Assembly: GCF_019797865.1 (NCBI RefSeq)
Contig: NZ_CP081869.1
Span: forward strand, 496,001-560,000
Length of the DNA: 64,000 nt
Source of the DNA: Chenggangzhangella methanolivorans
GTDB lineage: Bacteria > Pseudomonadota > Alphaproteobacteria > Rhizobiales > Methylopilaceae
Direction: 5' to 3'
Position numbers and translations under genes: made by a program. Below the pieces are notes generated by a model that was given only the letters and a program-made list of their open reading frames with translations, did not search any database and was not told where the DNA came from. Below, one piece after another: positions 1-10,541 of the stretch (the first letter of the stretch is position 1; the number at the start of each line of letters is the position of its first letter).

Positions 1-560
1 CGAGATCGATCGCCTGCTCACCCCCGACGCCGTCCATCAGGGCCTCTATCTCGAAGCCGAGGCGCTGAAAGTCCCGACGCTCGAGACGATCCCGCGCGAC
101 GGGCTCGTGCTCGTGCTCGACCAGATCACCGACCCGCACAATGTCGGCGCGATCGTGCGCACCGCGGCCGCCTATGCGGTGGACGCCATCGTCACCACCG
201 CCCGCCACAGCCCGGAAGCCACCGGCGTGCTAGCGAAATCGGCGAGCGGAGGCCTCGAACACGCCCCTCTGGTGCTCGTCCAGAATCTCGCCCGCGCGCT
301 CCAACATCTTGGCGAACGGGGATTTCTGCGGATCGGGCTCGATTCGGATGGGCCCGCCCCGCTCGACGACGCCAAGCTCGGCGACCGCGGCCTCGCGCTG
401 GTGCTCGGAGCCGAAGGCAAGGGCCTTCGCCAATTGACGCGGGAGACCTGCGACGTCCTCGCCCGGCTCGACATGCCCGGGCGCGATCAAGAGCCTCAAC
501 GTGTCGAACGCGGCGGCGATCGCGCTGCACGTCGCGCGGCGGACGAAACCGGCGGGCTAG
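1..560 (+). CDS. rlmB: 23S rRNA 2'-O-methyltransferase (SPOUT/TrmH family, RlmB-like), 5' partial, frameshifted
   Basis: C-terminal part of a SpoU/TrmH-type SAM-dependent RNA ribose methyltransferase; RlmB methylates G2251 of 23S rRNA. The reading frame enters from the left edge (second base). All three SPOUT motifs are visible: DQITDPHNVGAIVRTA (the N-G-R substrate motif), VLGAEGKGL, and after the break MPGAIKSLNVSNAAAIALH. The GGG at 479-481 carries one base too many and throws the frame between MPG and AIKSLNVSN. Removing one G restores a normal C terminus ending RRTKPAG at the TAG at 558-560. The last 4 bp overlap the end of a convergent gene. An assembly indel is likelier than a real pseudogene, because motif 3 is intact. 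Assignment to RlmB rather than another TrmH paralogue rests on motif context only. Confidence 0.85.
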
Positions 561-973
561 CGCGGCTTGTACTGGTTGATGCGGGTGGCCGCGTCGGTCC
601 GCACGGTCGGGCCGCTCGGCGCGATCGCGGGCCCTGGCCGCTGAAGGGCGCGCGCGCGGCCGAAGCCGTCATAGGTGTCCGGACGGCCCGGCACGTTCAG
701 CCGCCGCCCCCGCGCGTCATATCGCGGCGCCTCGAAGCGCTGCCGCGGGTAGGTGGAGCGCTGGGGCGTCATCACGATCTCGGGAGAGCGCCGCCCGCGA
801 CGCCAGTCGCGGTCGGCCTGTCCGGACGGGCGTGTGACCGCGCCAGGGCGCTGGTCGTAGGGCGCGGCGATCGAGGTTCCCGGGCGTCGCTCGTCGGCGA
901 CGACGGGCCCGACGCCCAGCGCATGGCACGCCAGCGCGAGAACGATCGCAAGCGGCATAGACGAACGTCGCAT
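557..973 (-). CDS. Exported basic hypothetical protein
   Basis: 138 residues with an N-terminal signal peptide (MRRSSMPLAIVLALACHALG, cleavage probably near ADE at about residue 27). The mature part is rich in Arg, Pro and Gly and predicted disordered, with a repeated R-R-x-P flavour (DWRRGRRSPEIV, RYDARGRRLNVPG). No catalytic motif is recognised. It converges on the rRNA methyltransferase gene with a 4 bp overlap of stop regions. Probably a periplasmic or surface protein of unknown function; similar short exported Arg/Pro-rich proteins are common in Rhizobiales. Confidence 0.6.
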   Translation of the reverse strand: MRRSSMPLAIVLALACHALGVGPVVADERRPGTSIAAPYDQRPGAVTRPSGQADRDWRRGRRSPEIVMTPQRSTYPRQRFEAPRYDARGRRLNVPGRPDTYDGFGRARALQRPGPAIAPSGPTVRTDAATRINQYKPR

Positions 974-1284
974 TCAGCCTCCAGTCGACGAGTCATTCCA
1001 ACAACTTGTATCTAGTTGGTGCGACATTCCGCGCCAGTAGCGCGGGGATCGTTTCGGCGGTCGCCGAAAGCGTTGCGGCGGTCCCGTCGTCAGGCTGAAG
1101 ACCGGCGTCCAGGACGTCAGCTACAGGGCGAATCGCGGCGAAGGCTTCGCGGTTCGTCGGGGGTGGGACCGACGGCCGGAAGAGCCGCGGGTCCAGTGTT
1201 TCAACGAAGCCGCCGAAAACAAGGCGGCGCACGGCTGCGACGCGACGGGAACGCGCGCCGACCGCCAGAACCGAGGTGACGCCC
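974..1284. other. Intergenic region upstream of the MFS gene
   Basis: About 310 bases between the divergent exported-protein gene and the transporter. The only structure seen is a short dyad, CCAAC...GTTGG, around 1000-1020 that could be an operator. The small reading frames here lack a recognisable family and look like GC-driven shadows. Confidence 0.4.
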
Positions 1285-2995
1285 ATGTCAGTCGCAACAG
1301 CCGCTCCGAGCATGGCCGAAAGGACGCGGCCAATGACCCGCGAGGAGAAGAAGGTCATCCTGGCCTCCTCCCTCGGCACCATCTTTGAATGGTACGATTT
1401 CTATCTCTACGGAACGCTCGCCGTGATCATCGGCAAGCAGTTCTTCTCGGCCTTCGATCCGTCCACCCAGGCGATCTTCGCGCTGCTGGCGTTTGCGGCG
1501 GGCTTCCTGGTCCGTCCGTTCGGCGCGCTGGTGTTCGGCCGCCTCGGCGATCTCGTGGGCCGCAAATACACCTTCCTGATCACCATCGTGATCATGGGCG
1601 CTTCAACCTTTCTCGTCGGCCTGCTGCCGAGCTACAACGAGATCGGCTGGCTCGCGCCGGTGATCCTGATCGTGCTGCGCATGCTCCAGGGCCTGGCGCT
1701 CGGCGGCGAATACGGCGGCGCGGCGGTCTATGTGGCCGAGCACGCCCCGGTCGGCCGCCGCGGCTTCTACACCGCCTGGATCCAGACCACCGCCACGCTC
1801 GGCCCTGTTGCTGTCGCTCGCGGTCATCGTGTCGCTGCGCCTGTGGATGGGCGAGCAGGCGTTCCAAACGGACTTCCAGCTGTTCTTCGGCCTGCAGGGC
1901 GGCTGGCGCATCCCGTTCCTGGCCTCGATCCTGTTGCTTGCGATCTCGATCTACATCCGCATGCAGATGCATGAGTCGCCAGCCTTCACGAAGATGAAGG
2001 AGGAAGGCACGCGCTCGAAGGCTCCGCTCACCGAAGCTTTCGGACAGTGGAAGAACTCCCGCCTCGTTCTCATCGCGCTGTTCGGCCTGGTGGTCGGCCA
2101 GGCGGTGGTCTGGTACACGGGTCAGTTCTACGCGCTGTTCTTCATCCAGAACATTCTGAAGATCGACCTTCTGACCGCCAACGTGCTGATCGCCTGGTCG
2201 CTCATCATCGGCACCGGCGGCTTCCTGTTCTTCGGCGCGCTGTCGGACAAGATCGGCCGCAAGCCGATCATCCTCGGCGGCTGCCTGATCGCGGCGGTCA
2301 CCTACTTCCCGCTGTTCGGCGCGCTCACCTCGGTGGCCAACCCGAAATATGAGCGGGCGCTCGAGAACGTGAAGATCGAGGTCTCGGCCGATCCCGCCAC
2401 CTGCGGCACGCTGTTCGACCCCGTCGGCATCCGCAAGTTCACCGCGCCCTGCGACGTCGCGCGGCGCACCCTCTCGCAGCAGGCGCTGCGCTACACCAAG
2501 GTCGAGACTCCGGCGGGCTCGCCCACCAAGGTCACGGTCAACGGGACGGAAGTGCCGTTCGAGGCCGCCACCTTCGCCAAGACGATCGGCGAAGCGGCCG
2601 TCGCGGCCGGCTATCCGGCCGCCAACGACGCCGAGAAGGTCAAGGTCAACGGGTTCTTCGCCGCGCTCGGCAACATGCAGGCGCTGAAGATCATCGGCAT
2701 CCTGACCATCATGGTGCTGTACGTGACAGCCGTGTACGGCCCGATCGCCGCGGCGCTGGTCGAGTTCTTCCCGACCCGCATCCGCTACACCGCCATGTCG
2801 TTGCCCTACCACATCGGCAACGGCTGGTTCGGCGGCCTCTTGCCGGCGACCTCCTTCGCGATCGTGGCCTCGACCGGCGACATCTACGCCGGCCTCTGGT
2901 ACCCGATCTGCTTCGCGGTCTTCACCTTCATCATCGGCATCATCCTGGTGCCGGAGACCAAGGACCGCGACATCACCACCTACGAGCACGCCTGA
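1285..2995 (+). CDS. MHS-family (ProP/ShiA-like) major facilitator transporter, frameshifted
   Basis: Twelve-helix metabolite:H+ symporter of the inner membrane. The start of TM1 carries the MHS signature IFEWYDFYLYG. The TM2-3 loop has GRLGDLVGRK and the TM8-9 loop has GALSDKIGRK, the two copies of MFS motif A. An unusual insertion of roughly 90 residues, with two Cys, sits between TM9 and TM10 (KIEVSADPATCGT... to ...KVNGFFAALGNM). One C too many in the run at 1803-1805 breaks the frame after TTATLG; deleting it joins TLG to LLLSLAVIV. ATG 1285 follows a GAGG at good spacing and is preferred over the upstream GTG at 1276. The substrate is not deducible; relatives carry proline/betaine, shikimate, alpha-ketoglutarate or citrate. 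A strong terminator follows. Confidence 0.85.
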
Positions 2996-3020
2996 CCGCT
3001 CAGGCCTGCCCGAGAACGGA

Positions 3021-3050
3021 AAAGGCCCCGCGGCGAACCGCGGGGCCTTT
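3021..3050 (+). terminator. Rho-independent terminator after the MFS gene
   Basis: Perfect 13 bp stem (3021-3033 with 3038-3050), tetraloop CGAA, followed by a T-rich tract (ttcttttc). It lies 25 bases past the transporter stop. Confidence 0.95.
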
Positions 3051-3146
3051 TTCTTTTCGCCGGACGACGGCGCAATCGTTTTGCAAAGATCGGTCGCTAT
3101 CCCTAAGAACAGCGCCATGCGCCGATCCCGAAGGTCGTCCGCCGGC

Positions 3147-3222
<76 letters not shown>

Positions 3223-3242
3223 CGGACGTCTCGGCGGAAGCC

Positions 3243-4415
3243 TCAGCCCAGCAGCCGTCCCGCCAGCGCGATCAGGGCCTCGTCCTGGCCGCGCGCCGCG
3301 ACGAGGGAGAGGCCGACCGGGCAGCCGTCGACGACGCCCAGCGGCAGCGAGATCTGCGGCAGGCCGGCATGACCCGCAGGGCACAACATCTCGAGCGCCG
3401 CGGCGCGGAAGACGTTGAGCTCAGGCTCGGGCGTGCCGATCAGCGGAGCGATCCCGGGGACGGTCGGCGACACGAGAATCACGCCCGGCGGCAGAAGCGC
3501 CTCCATCTCCGCGCGGATGGTCTCGAGCCCGGCCTTGGCGCCTGCGATCTCGTCGGCGGAGAGCCTTGAGGCGGCCTCGAAGCGCTCTTTCACGCCGGGA
3601 CCGAAGGTCGGGCGGACGCGCTCGACCCAGTCCCCGTGAAGCGACCAGGCCTCGGCCGACTGGATGATGCGGAACACGTCGCGCCAGCCGGCGCCGCGCG
3701 CGCCTGACACCTCGACATGGTCGGCGCCGCCAAAGAGGCCCGTCAGCTTCTCGAGCGCGGGCGCGAGCGCCTCTCGCGTCTCGGGTCGGGCGCGCGCCCA
3801 CATGTCGTCAGCGACCAGCAGGCGCGCCGGCTCCACGGTCTTTTCGGGCGCGCCAAGCAGAACGCCCCCCACCCGCTCGAAGGTCGCAAGGTCGCGCGCG
3901 AACCAACCAACCGTGTCGTAGCTCGGCGCGAGCGCCACCGCGCCGTCGATCGGAATGCGGCCGTGGGTGGGCCTCAGGCCGATGAGCCCGCAATAGCTTG
4001 CGGGCAGCCGCACCGAGCCGCCGGTGTCGGTGCCGATCGCGAAATCGACGAGCCCCGCGGCGACCGCAGCGGCGGAGCCGGAAGACGAACCGCCAGGGAT
4101 GCGCCCCGGCGCCGCGCGGTTCTTGGGCGTGCCGTAGTGAAAATTCTCGCCGTTGAGGCTCCAGGCGATCTCGTCGGTGATGGTCTTGCCCGCGAGCCGC
4201 GCGCCCGCGGCGAGCAGCGCGGCGGGGACCGGGGCGGTCTCGGACGGAACGTCGTGCGTGTTCAGCCAGTCCGGATTGCCGGCGCTTGTCGGGACGCCCG
4301 CGAGATGGAACAGATCCTTCAGCGCGAAGGTCAGGCCGGACAGCGGCCCGTCGGCCGTCGGCTCACGCTCGACCGCTCCGTGGGGGACAAGGGCTCCGAT
4401 CTCGTCGACGAACAC
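3243..4415 (-). CDS. Amidase-signature family hydrolase
   Basis: Cytosolic amidase of the AS superfamily, hydrolysing C-N amide bonds through a Ser-cisSer-Lys triad. Visible: the Lys motif GLTFALKDLFHLAG, the glycine/serine-rich signature PGGSSSGSAAAVAAGLVDFA with the cis-Ser, and the nucleophile segment GTDTGGSVRLPASYCG. The open frame extends further upstream, but the plausible start is GTG at 4415 (VFVDEIGALV), about 14 bases past the stop of the siderophore-interacting gene and behind a GAGAGG. That gives about 390 residues, shorter than GatA (about 480) and closer to AtzF/mandelamide-type or indoleacetamide-type amidases. Probably co-transcribed with the upstream SIP gene. Substrate unknown. 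Confidence 0.85.
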   Translation of the reverse strand: MFVDEIGALVPHGAVEREPTADGPLSGLTFALKDLFHLAGVPTSAGNPDWLNTHDVPSETAPVPAALLAAGARLAGKTITDEIAWSLNGENFHYGTPKNRAAPGRIPGGSSSGSAAAVAAGLVDFAIGTDTGGSVRLPASYCGLIGLRPTHGRIPIDGAVALAPSYDTVGWFARDLATFERVGGVLLGAPEKTVEPARLLVADDMWARARPETREALAPALEKLTGLFGGADHVEVSGARGAGWRDVFRIIQSAEAWSLHGDWVERVRPTFGPGVKERFEAASRLSADEIAGAKAGLETIRAEMEALLPPGVILVSPTVPGIAPLIGTPEPELNVFRAAALEMLCPAGHAGLPQISLPLGVVDGCPVGLSLVAARGQDEALIALAGRLLG

Positions 4416-4429
4416 GCGCGCAAAACCTC

Positions 4430-5506
4430 TCAGGCCGCGGCGGCGTCCATCGCCTCCCGCTGCCAGTACCCGACGACGAGAAAGCGGTCGCGCGCAAGCC
4501 CTTTCGCCTTCAGATGCTTGCGGATGGCCTTTGCGGCCGAGACCTCGCAGGCCGCCCACACGAAAGGATCTGAGTCCATCGGCAGCGGCGCGGCGATCAC
4601 GGCGCGATGCAGCAGATCGGTCGCGCCCGCGGGCGCGCCGCGACGGTGCAGCCAGCGCACGGCGACGCCGGCAGGCGCATCGAGCGCAATCTCGTCGGCG
4701 CGCGAGTTCACCTCGATGAAGACGACGCCTGCGGCCTCACGCGGCGCCTCCTCCAGCATTCGGGCGATCGCCGGCAGCGCCGTTTCGTCGCCTGCGTAAA
4801 GCGTCCAGCCGTCCTTCGGCGCGACGCGGCCCACCGGCCCCGCCATGCCCACGATCGCGCCGGGCGTCGCCCGGGACGCGAAGGCGCAGCCCGGCCCCTC
4901 GTCCTCATGCATCACGAAGTCGACGTCGATCTCGTTGGCTTCCGGCCGCCAGCGCCGCACCGTGTAGTAGCGGACCTCCGGGCGTTTCGCCTCCTCCGGC
5001 CAGATCGTGCGCCCGTCCGGCCCCGGCCTCGGCCATTCCGGCGTCGCGAGGCCGTCGGGCGGAAAATAGATCCGCACGTGGATGTCGGCCGCAGAGCCGA
5101 AGCGCGCGACGTCGTCGCCCGTGAAGGTCAGGCGCCTGATGCGCGGCGCGACCTCGACATTGGCGACGAGCCGCACCTCGCGGAAATCGGCGAACAGGCG
5201 CCCGGTCGGCATCTCGCCGCGCCAGGCGAGGCTGAGGCCCTCGTCCTTGCCGAGCGCCAGAAACGTTTCGGTGACCGAGGAGCGCATGATCTCGAGCACG
5301 CCGAGCTCCGCGCATTCGAGCCGGAATCGGAGCACCTCGCCATGCGCCTCCATCACGCCCAGGCTCGCGCCGAGCTTGGCGGTGGTGCGGGAGCCCTGGG
5401 TTTCGAGCTCGACCTCGTAGCCGTCCCAATAGGCCGTGATTTCGGCCGCGAGCGCTTCGGCGTTTTCGGTCCGGATTTCGGCTTCGGAGACGAACAGTCG
5501 GGTCAT
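4430..5506 (-). CDS. DUF2218-siderophore-interacting protein (SIP) fusion, ferric-siderophore reductase
   Basis: 358 residues. Residues 1 to about 95 match DUF2218 (GYEVELETQGSRTTAKLG... then SVTETFLALGKDEGLSLAW). From about 105 onward comes the SIP FAD-binding beta-barrel (RIRRLTFTGDDVARF, YTVRRWRPEANEIDVDFVMH) and then the NAD(P)H-binding SIP domain (WTLYAGDETALPAIARMLE; PFVWAACEVSAAKAIRKHL). SIP/ViuB-type enzymes reduce ferric-siderophores in the cytoplasm and release Fe2+. The DUF2218-SIP fusion is frequent in Rhizobiales. The gene is preceded by a candidate iron-responsive box at 5581-5599 and followed closely by the amidase, suggesting an iron-regulated pair. Confidence 0.9.
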   Translation of the reverse strand: MTRLFVSEAEIRTENAEALAAEITAYWDGYEVELETQGSRTTAKLGASLGVMEAHGEVLRFRLECAELGVLEIMRSSVTETFLALGKDEGLSLAWRGEMPTGRLFADFREVRLVANVEVAPRIRRLTFTGDDVARFGSAADIHVRIYFPPDGLATPEWPRPGPDGRTIWPEEAKRPEVRYYTVRRWRPEANEIDVDFVMHEDEGPGCAFASRATPGAIVGMAGPVGRVAPKDGWTLYAGDETALPAIARMLEEAPREAAGVVFIEVNSRADEIALDAPAGVAVRWLHRRGAPAGATDLLHRAVIAAPLPMDSDPFVWAACEVSAAKAIRKHLKAKGLARDRFLVVGYWQREAMDAAAA

Positions 5507-5580
5507 CGCAAGCGCTCCGCGGGCGGGGGCCGCGACAGGCTTAACCGATCCAAGCCGCCACCGGCAACGCCACGGGCGAA

Positions 5581-5599
5581 GATGATAATCGTTCTAAAA
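5581..5599 (-). promoter_or_regulatory. Candidate iron-responsive operator (Irr ICE-like or Fur-like)
   Basis: Minus-strand sequence TTTTAGAACGATTATCATC lies about 75 bases upstream of the SIP start. The left half, TTTAGAA, is the half-site of the rhizobial Irr/ICE motif; the right half is degenerate and the whole also resembles a Fur box (GATAAT core on the plus strand). The call rests on motif similarity plus the iron-related downstream gene. Confidence 0.45.
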
Positions 5600-5643
5600 T
5601 CAGCAGGTTCCACCGTTCGGCCCGCATGGCGCAGCGGCTGCGA

Positions 5644-6477
<834 letters not shown>

Positions 6478-6482
6478 TCAGC

Positions 6483-6986
6483 ATGCGAAGAGTCGCTCTC
6501 GCCATCGCCATCTCGGCGGCCGTCGTCCCGGCTTGGGGCGAAACGGGCCAGTCCGGCGTCTGGACCTACACCTACGAGCCCTCCTCGACCGGCGAGGGGG
6601 GGATCGTCACCGCGCTCGCCCCGGCGCCTTCGCCGTCCGCCGATCCGAACGACCCGAGCCATCTCGTCGCGCGCTGCCTCGGCGGCCGCGTCGAATTTCT
6701 GGTCGGCGGCTCCGGGGGCTGGGGATTGTCGCGCGGCCAGATCGAGATCACGACCCGCGTCGACGATCATTCGTCCGAGACCCGACGTTGGGATGTTTCG
6801 ACCAACGGCAAGGCGGCGTTTCTGAGCGAGGGCGTCGAAGCGTTCCTCGCTGCGCTTTCGGACGACGGGGAGCTTCGCGTCATGCTCGCGGACGCGGCCG
6901 GCGCGCGTCGCGAGACGACGTTCTCCACGAAGGGCGTCGCCGAGGTCCGCGCGAAGATCGCCAAAGCGTGCCCGCCCGGTCGATGA
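6483..6986 (+). CDS. Exported hypothetical protein
   Basis: 167 residues with a signal peptide (MRRVALAIAISAAVVPAWG, cleavage before ETGQ). The mature domain contains GVWTYTYEPSS, a lone central Cys in LVARCLGGRVEF and a C-terminal KIAKACPPGR, so one periplasmic disulfide is possible. The beta-rich pattern resembles small periplasmic proteins of the T6SS-associated or invasion-associated locus B type, but no family is firmly recognised. Divergent from bluB, convergent with the beta-helix gene. Confidence 0.65.
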   Translation: MRRVALAIAISAAVVPAWGETGQSGVWTYTYEPSSTGEGGIVTALAPAPSPSADPNDPSHLVARCLGGRVEFLVGGSGGWGLSRGQIEITTRVDDHSSETRRWDVSTNGKAAFLSEGVEAFLAALSDDGELRVMLADAAGARRETTFSTKGVAEVRAKIAKACPPGR

Positions 6987-6995
6987 CGGTCCGAA

Positions 6996-8280
6996 CTAGT
7001 TCAGGCGCCCGACATTCGCCGTCGGCGCGCTCGCGGAGCCTTGTGAGAGGAACGCCCTGTCGACGGAGATCGTCCGGGACGCAGTCGCGTTGTTCACGCC
7101 GAAAACCATGCGGCCATAGCGATCCGTCGCGGCCCCTCCGAGAATCTCCACGTCTTCCGGAGAAAGCCCGCTCGCTCCCGTGAAGAGAAAACCACTTGCT
7201 TTGGGATCCGCCCAGAGAGCCGGCACGCCGACCGGCGTGCTCGTCGTCGTGGGCGATCCGGTGCAATTGGAGGTTCCGCTATCGATCGAGCGGCAATTGA
7301 CGATGCGCAGCACTTTGACGGTCATTTCGCCCGCGGCCTGCGTCTGGGAAAACACGAAGCCCGCATAGCCGCAGCGCGTCGCCACGCAATCGGTGAACCT
7401 GGTGCCGAAGCCGTTGTGAGCCTGCTTGAAGCCCCACGTGTAGCAGTCCGTCGCCGAACATCTTTCGAACCGCAGTCCCCGCCCAGGCGCATCGAAGGCT
7501 TGATCGACATTGGAGACCTGACAGTCCGAGAAGACATTCCCCGACGAGCCGGGTCCGGTCCAATGCGAGATCCCGCGGGTCCAGAGCGCCTTCGTCTGGA
7601 ACCGCGTCTCGCCGCGCGGAAAGCCGGACGCCCGATATCCCAGCAGGTTCTTCACCACGACTCTGGAAATGAGGTTGTCGGTGTTGGCGCCCGTCGAGCG
7701 CGAGGCCGACAAGCACGTCGTCGCGCGCGGCGTCGTCCTCCCACGTCATGTCGTGAATGGTCACGTTCGACAGCCGTCCGCCGACATTCGCGCGCCAGAG
7801 GACGCCGGAACCCTTGCCGTCGCCCGTGACGTCGCAGCGGGCGACGACCGGCTTCGTGCAGCCGATGACGGCGATTGCTGCGCTCGTAAGCGCCACGCCG
7901 CTGGTCCGCGCGCCGTTGCGGTCGACGCGAACGTCGCGGATCGTCGGCCCGGTCACGTTCATCGCCGTGATGACCCCGTACTCAGCCATCTTGGCGATGT
8001 CGGGACCGATGTATTTGATGGTCGCGTTCTGGAGCAGCCCATCGTCGAAGAGCCGCAACGTGTTCGAAACGCAATAGGTGGCGCCGCCGCCGTCGAGGGG
8101 CGTGCCCGCGCTCAAAAGCTTCTGGATCGCCGCCTGCTGATCGCTGCCGTCGGACTTGACGCCTGCGGCCGCCATCGAGACCGGCCGTTCGGCGCGACGC
8201 GCATGGGCGTCGACGACAGCGAGACCTGTGCCGGCCGCCAGACCGAGGAAAAACCCACGACGGGTCAATGTTGCAGTCAC
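6996..8280 (-). CDS. Tat-exported right-handed beta-helix (pectate-lyase-fold) protein, frameshifted
   Basis: N-terminal twin-arginine signal (MTATLTRRGFFLGLAAGTG, AHA cleavage), then a pectin-lyase-like domain: the GVKSDGSDQQAAIQKLL opening typical of glycosyl hydrolase family 28/pectate lyase_3 proteins, followed by repeated beta-helix coils (NVTGPTIRDVRVDRNGA, FSDCQVSNVDQAFDAPGRGL, FTDCVATRCGYAGFVFS). The run of three C at 7690-7692 (GGG on the coding strand) has one base too many; removing it joins ...DDVLVGLALDG to ANTDNLISRVVV. The corrected protein is about 427 residues. Probably a polysaccharide-active or surface protein; no catalytic residues can be assigned. Confidence 0.75.
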
Positions 8281-8405
8281 GGCGTCCCCCGATCAGACTT
8301 CGCTCGCACGCGAATATGGCGTTCGCGCGCCAGACTAGCATCGGTGAAGATCCATGGCGCGCGGTTGACACCGCCCTGCCCCGCCCCCACAGTTTCCTCA
8401 TCATC

Positions 8406-8485
8406 CGAGGGGCGCCCGGCGACGGGCTGAGACGGCTTCGGCCGGACCCTTTGAACCTGATCCGGGTCATGCCGGCGAAGGGACG
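8406..8485 (+). promoter_or_regulatory. TPP (THI-box) riboswitch
   Basis: Contains the conserved THI elements in order: GGGGCGCCC..., CGGGCTGAGA (the CUGAGA pyrimidine-binding core), ACCCTTTGAACCTGATC, then CCGGGTCATGCCGGCGAAGGGA. It starts about 175 bases and ends about 95 bases upstream of thiO, so it should repress the whole thiOSGE operon when thiamine pyrophosphate is abundant. Confidence 0.95.
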
Positions 8486-8580
8486 GGAGCAAACGGCGCG
8501 TCAGCGCCGACCTCTCCGTTCCTTCTCGCGATGCGACGTCCGGATCCCTTGCGGCCTTTGCGGCCGGGAAGGACGTTGAG

Positions 8581-9582
8581 ATGCGCGTCACCGTGGTGGG
8601 CGCAGGCGTCGCCGGCCTCGTGGCGGCGGTCGAACTCGCCGAGCGCGGACATGAGGTCGAGGTGCTGGAGCGGAGCCCCCGCCTCGGCGGAGCCGCCTGC
8701 GCCTGGTCGGCCGGCGGAATGATCGCGCCCTGGTGCGAAGCCGAAGCCGGCGAGGAGGAGGTCGCCGAAAAGGGTCCCGAAGCGCTCGCTTGGTGGCCGC
8801 GCCAGATCTCGCAAGCCAAGATCGAGGGCACGCTGGTCGTCGCCTCGCGCCGGGACCACGCCGAACTCGCCCGTTTCGCCCGGATGACGGAGCGTTTCGA
8901 GCACGCCGACGCCGTGCGGATCGGTGAGCTTGAGCCGAACCTCTCGGGCCGCTTCGACAAGGGCCTGTTCTTTCCCGAGGAAGGCCACGTCGACCCGCGC
9001 GAGGCGCTGCCGGCGCTCGTGCGGCGGCTGGAAGCGCTCGGCGGCGCTGTCCGCTTCGGCGTCGACGCCGACCCGGAGGCGCTCGACGCCGACGCCGTGC
9101 TCGACTGCCGCGGCCTCGCGGCCAGGAACGCCGTCCCGGAGCTCCGCGGCGTGCGCGGAGAAATGATGCTGCTGCGCACGGCGGAGATCGCGTTCAAGCG
9201 CCCGGTTCGGATGCTGCATCCGCGGCTGTCGCTCTATGTCGTGCCGCGCGCCGACGACATCTTCATGGTGGGCGCGACCTCCATCGGAGTTCTTCACGCG
9301 CGAAGATGTCGGCGCGCTCCGCCGTCGAGCTTCTGAACGCCGCCTATGCGCTGCATCCGGCCTTTGGCGAGGCGGAGATCGTGGAGATGTGCGCGGACGT
9401 CCGCCCCGCTTTCCCCGACAACCTGCCGCGGCTGGAGAGGTCCGGCCGCGTGCTGCGGCTGAACGGGTTTTATCGCAACGGCTTCCTGCTCACCCCCCGC
9501 GCTCGCGCGGGAGGCCGCGGAGGCCCTCGAAGAGGTTTCGGAGACGCCCCATGCGGCTGATCGTCAACGGCTCAGCGCTTGA
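8581..9582 (+). CDS. thiO: Glycine oxidase ThiO, two frameshifts
   Basis: FAD-dependent glycine oxidase supplying dehydroglycine for the thiazole moiety of thiamine. It has an N-terminal Rossmann motif VVGAGVAGLVAAVELAERG, the AGGMIAPWCEAE active-site region and a C-terminal domain SARSAVELLNAAYALHPAFGEAEIVE plus GRVLRLNGFYRNGFLLTP. One base is missing near 9285-9288 (ATSIE|SSSRAK) and one C is extra in the run at 9493-9498 (LLTP|ALAREAAEAL). After both corrections the stop is TGA 9580-9582, overlapping thiS by 32 bases. First gene behind the TPP riboswitch. thiC, often the first gene of this operon in rhizobia, is absent here. Confidence 0.92.
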
Positions 9583-9748
9583 GGTCGAGGCGGAGACGCT
9601 GGGCCACGCGCTCGACGCGCTCGACTATGGCGACGCCAAAGTCGCGACCGCGGTGAACGGCGCCTTCGTGCCGGCGGCCGCGCGCGCGACGAAAAGACTG
9701 GAAGACGGCGACCGCATCGAGATCGTCGCGCCGCGACAGGGAGGATGA
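9551..9748 (+). CDS. thiS: Sulfur-carrier protein ThiS
   Basis: 65-residue ubiquitin-like protein ([20 protein letters not shown]...) ending in the diagnostic Gly-Gly (VAPRQGG), which is adenylated and thiocarboxylated to donate sulfur to ThiG. It starts inside the 3' end of thiO and shares ATGA with thiG. Confidence 0.95.
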   Translation: MRLIVNGSALEVEAETLGHALDALDYGDAKVATAVNGAFVPAAARATKRLEDGDRIEIVAPRQGG

Positions 9749-10531
9749 CGATGGACGGACCCTTGACGTTCTACGGTGAGACCATCGGCTCCCGCCTGCT
9801 GCTCGGCACTGCGCAGTACCCCTCCCCGCAGGTGCTGGCCGACGCCGCCCGCGCTTCCGGAGCCGAGATCCTTACAGTGTCGCTGCGCCGCGAATCCGGG
9901 CGACTGCGCGAAGGCCAGGATTTTTGGGGGCTGATCCAGGGTCTCGGCGTGAAGGTGCTGCCGAACACCGCCGGCTGCCATTCGGTTCAGGAGGCGGTCA
10001 CCACGGCGCAGATGGCGCGGGAAGTGTTCGGAAGCTCGTGGCTGAAGCTCGAGGTCATCGGCGAGGCCGACACCCTACAGCCGGACGTGTTCGGGCTTGT
10101 CGAGGCCGCCAAGATCCTGACCGACGACGGTTTTCGAGGTGTTCCCCTACACGACCACTGACCTCGTGGTGGCCGAAAGGCTGCTGGAGGCCGGCTGCAA
10201 GGTGCTGATGCCCTGGGGCGCGCCGATCGGCACCGGCATGGGGCTGAACGACGTCTACGCGCTGCGCAGCCTGAGGGCGCATTTCCCCGAGGTTCCGCTG
10301 GTGGTCGACGCCGGCGTCGGCCGCCCGAGCCACGCGGCGCACGCCATGGAGCTCGGCTACGACGCCGTGCTGCTCAATACGGCGGTCGCGAAGGCCGGCG
10401 ATCCGGTAGCGATGGCCCGCGCCTTCGGCCAGGCGATCGAGGCCGGCCGCGCAGGCTTCGAGGCCGGCTGCATCGAGCCGCGCGACATGGCCGCGCCCTC
10501 GACGCCGGTGTTCGGGCGGGCCTTCGCGTAA
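9745..10531 (+). CDS. thiG: Thiazole synthase ThiG, frameshifted
   Basis: TIM-barrel enzyme joining DXP, dehydroglycine and ThiS-thiocarboxylate into the thiazole phosphate. Motifs: [41 protein letters not shown] (with the Schiff-base Lys segment), then [35 protein letters not shown] and [19 protein letters not shown]. The T run at 10131-10134 is one base too long; removing it joins LTDDGFE to [11 protein letters not shown]. Corrected length about 261 residues. The start ATG 9745 overlaps the thiS stop. Confidence 0.95.
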
Positions 10532-10541
10532 AGCGCCGCCT

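Noticed and set aside
1592..3118. 508-codon minus-strand open frame over the MFS gene
   Set aside because: Low-complexity Arg/Asp/Ala/Gly-rich shadow frame with no domain; the plus strand has clear transporter motifs.
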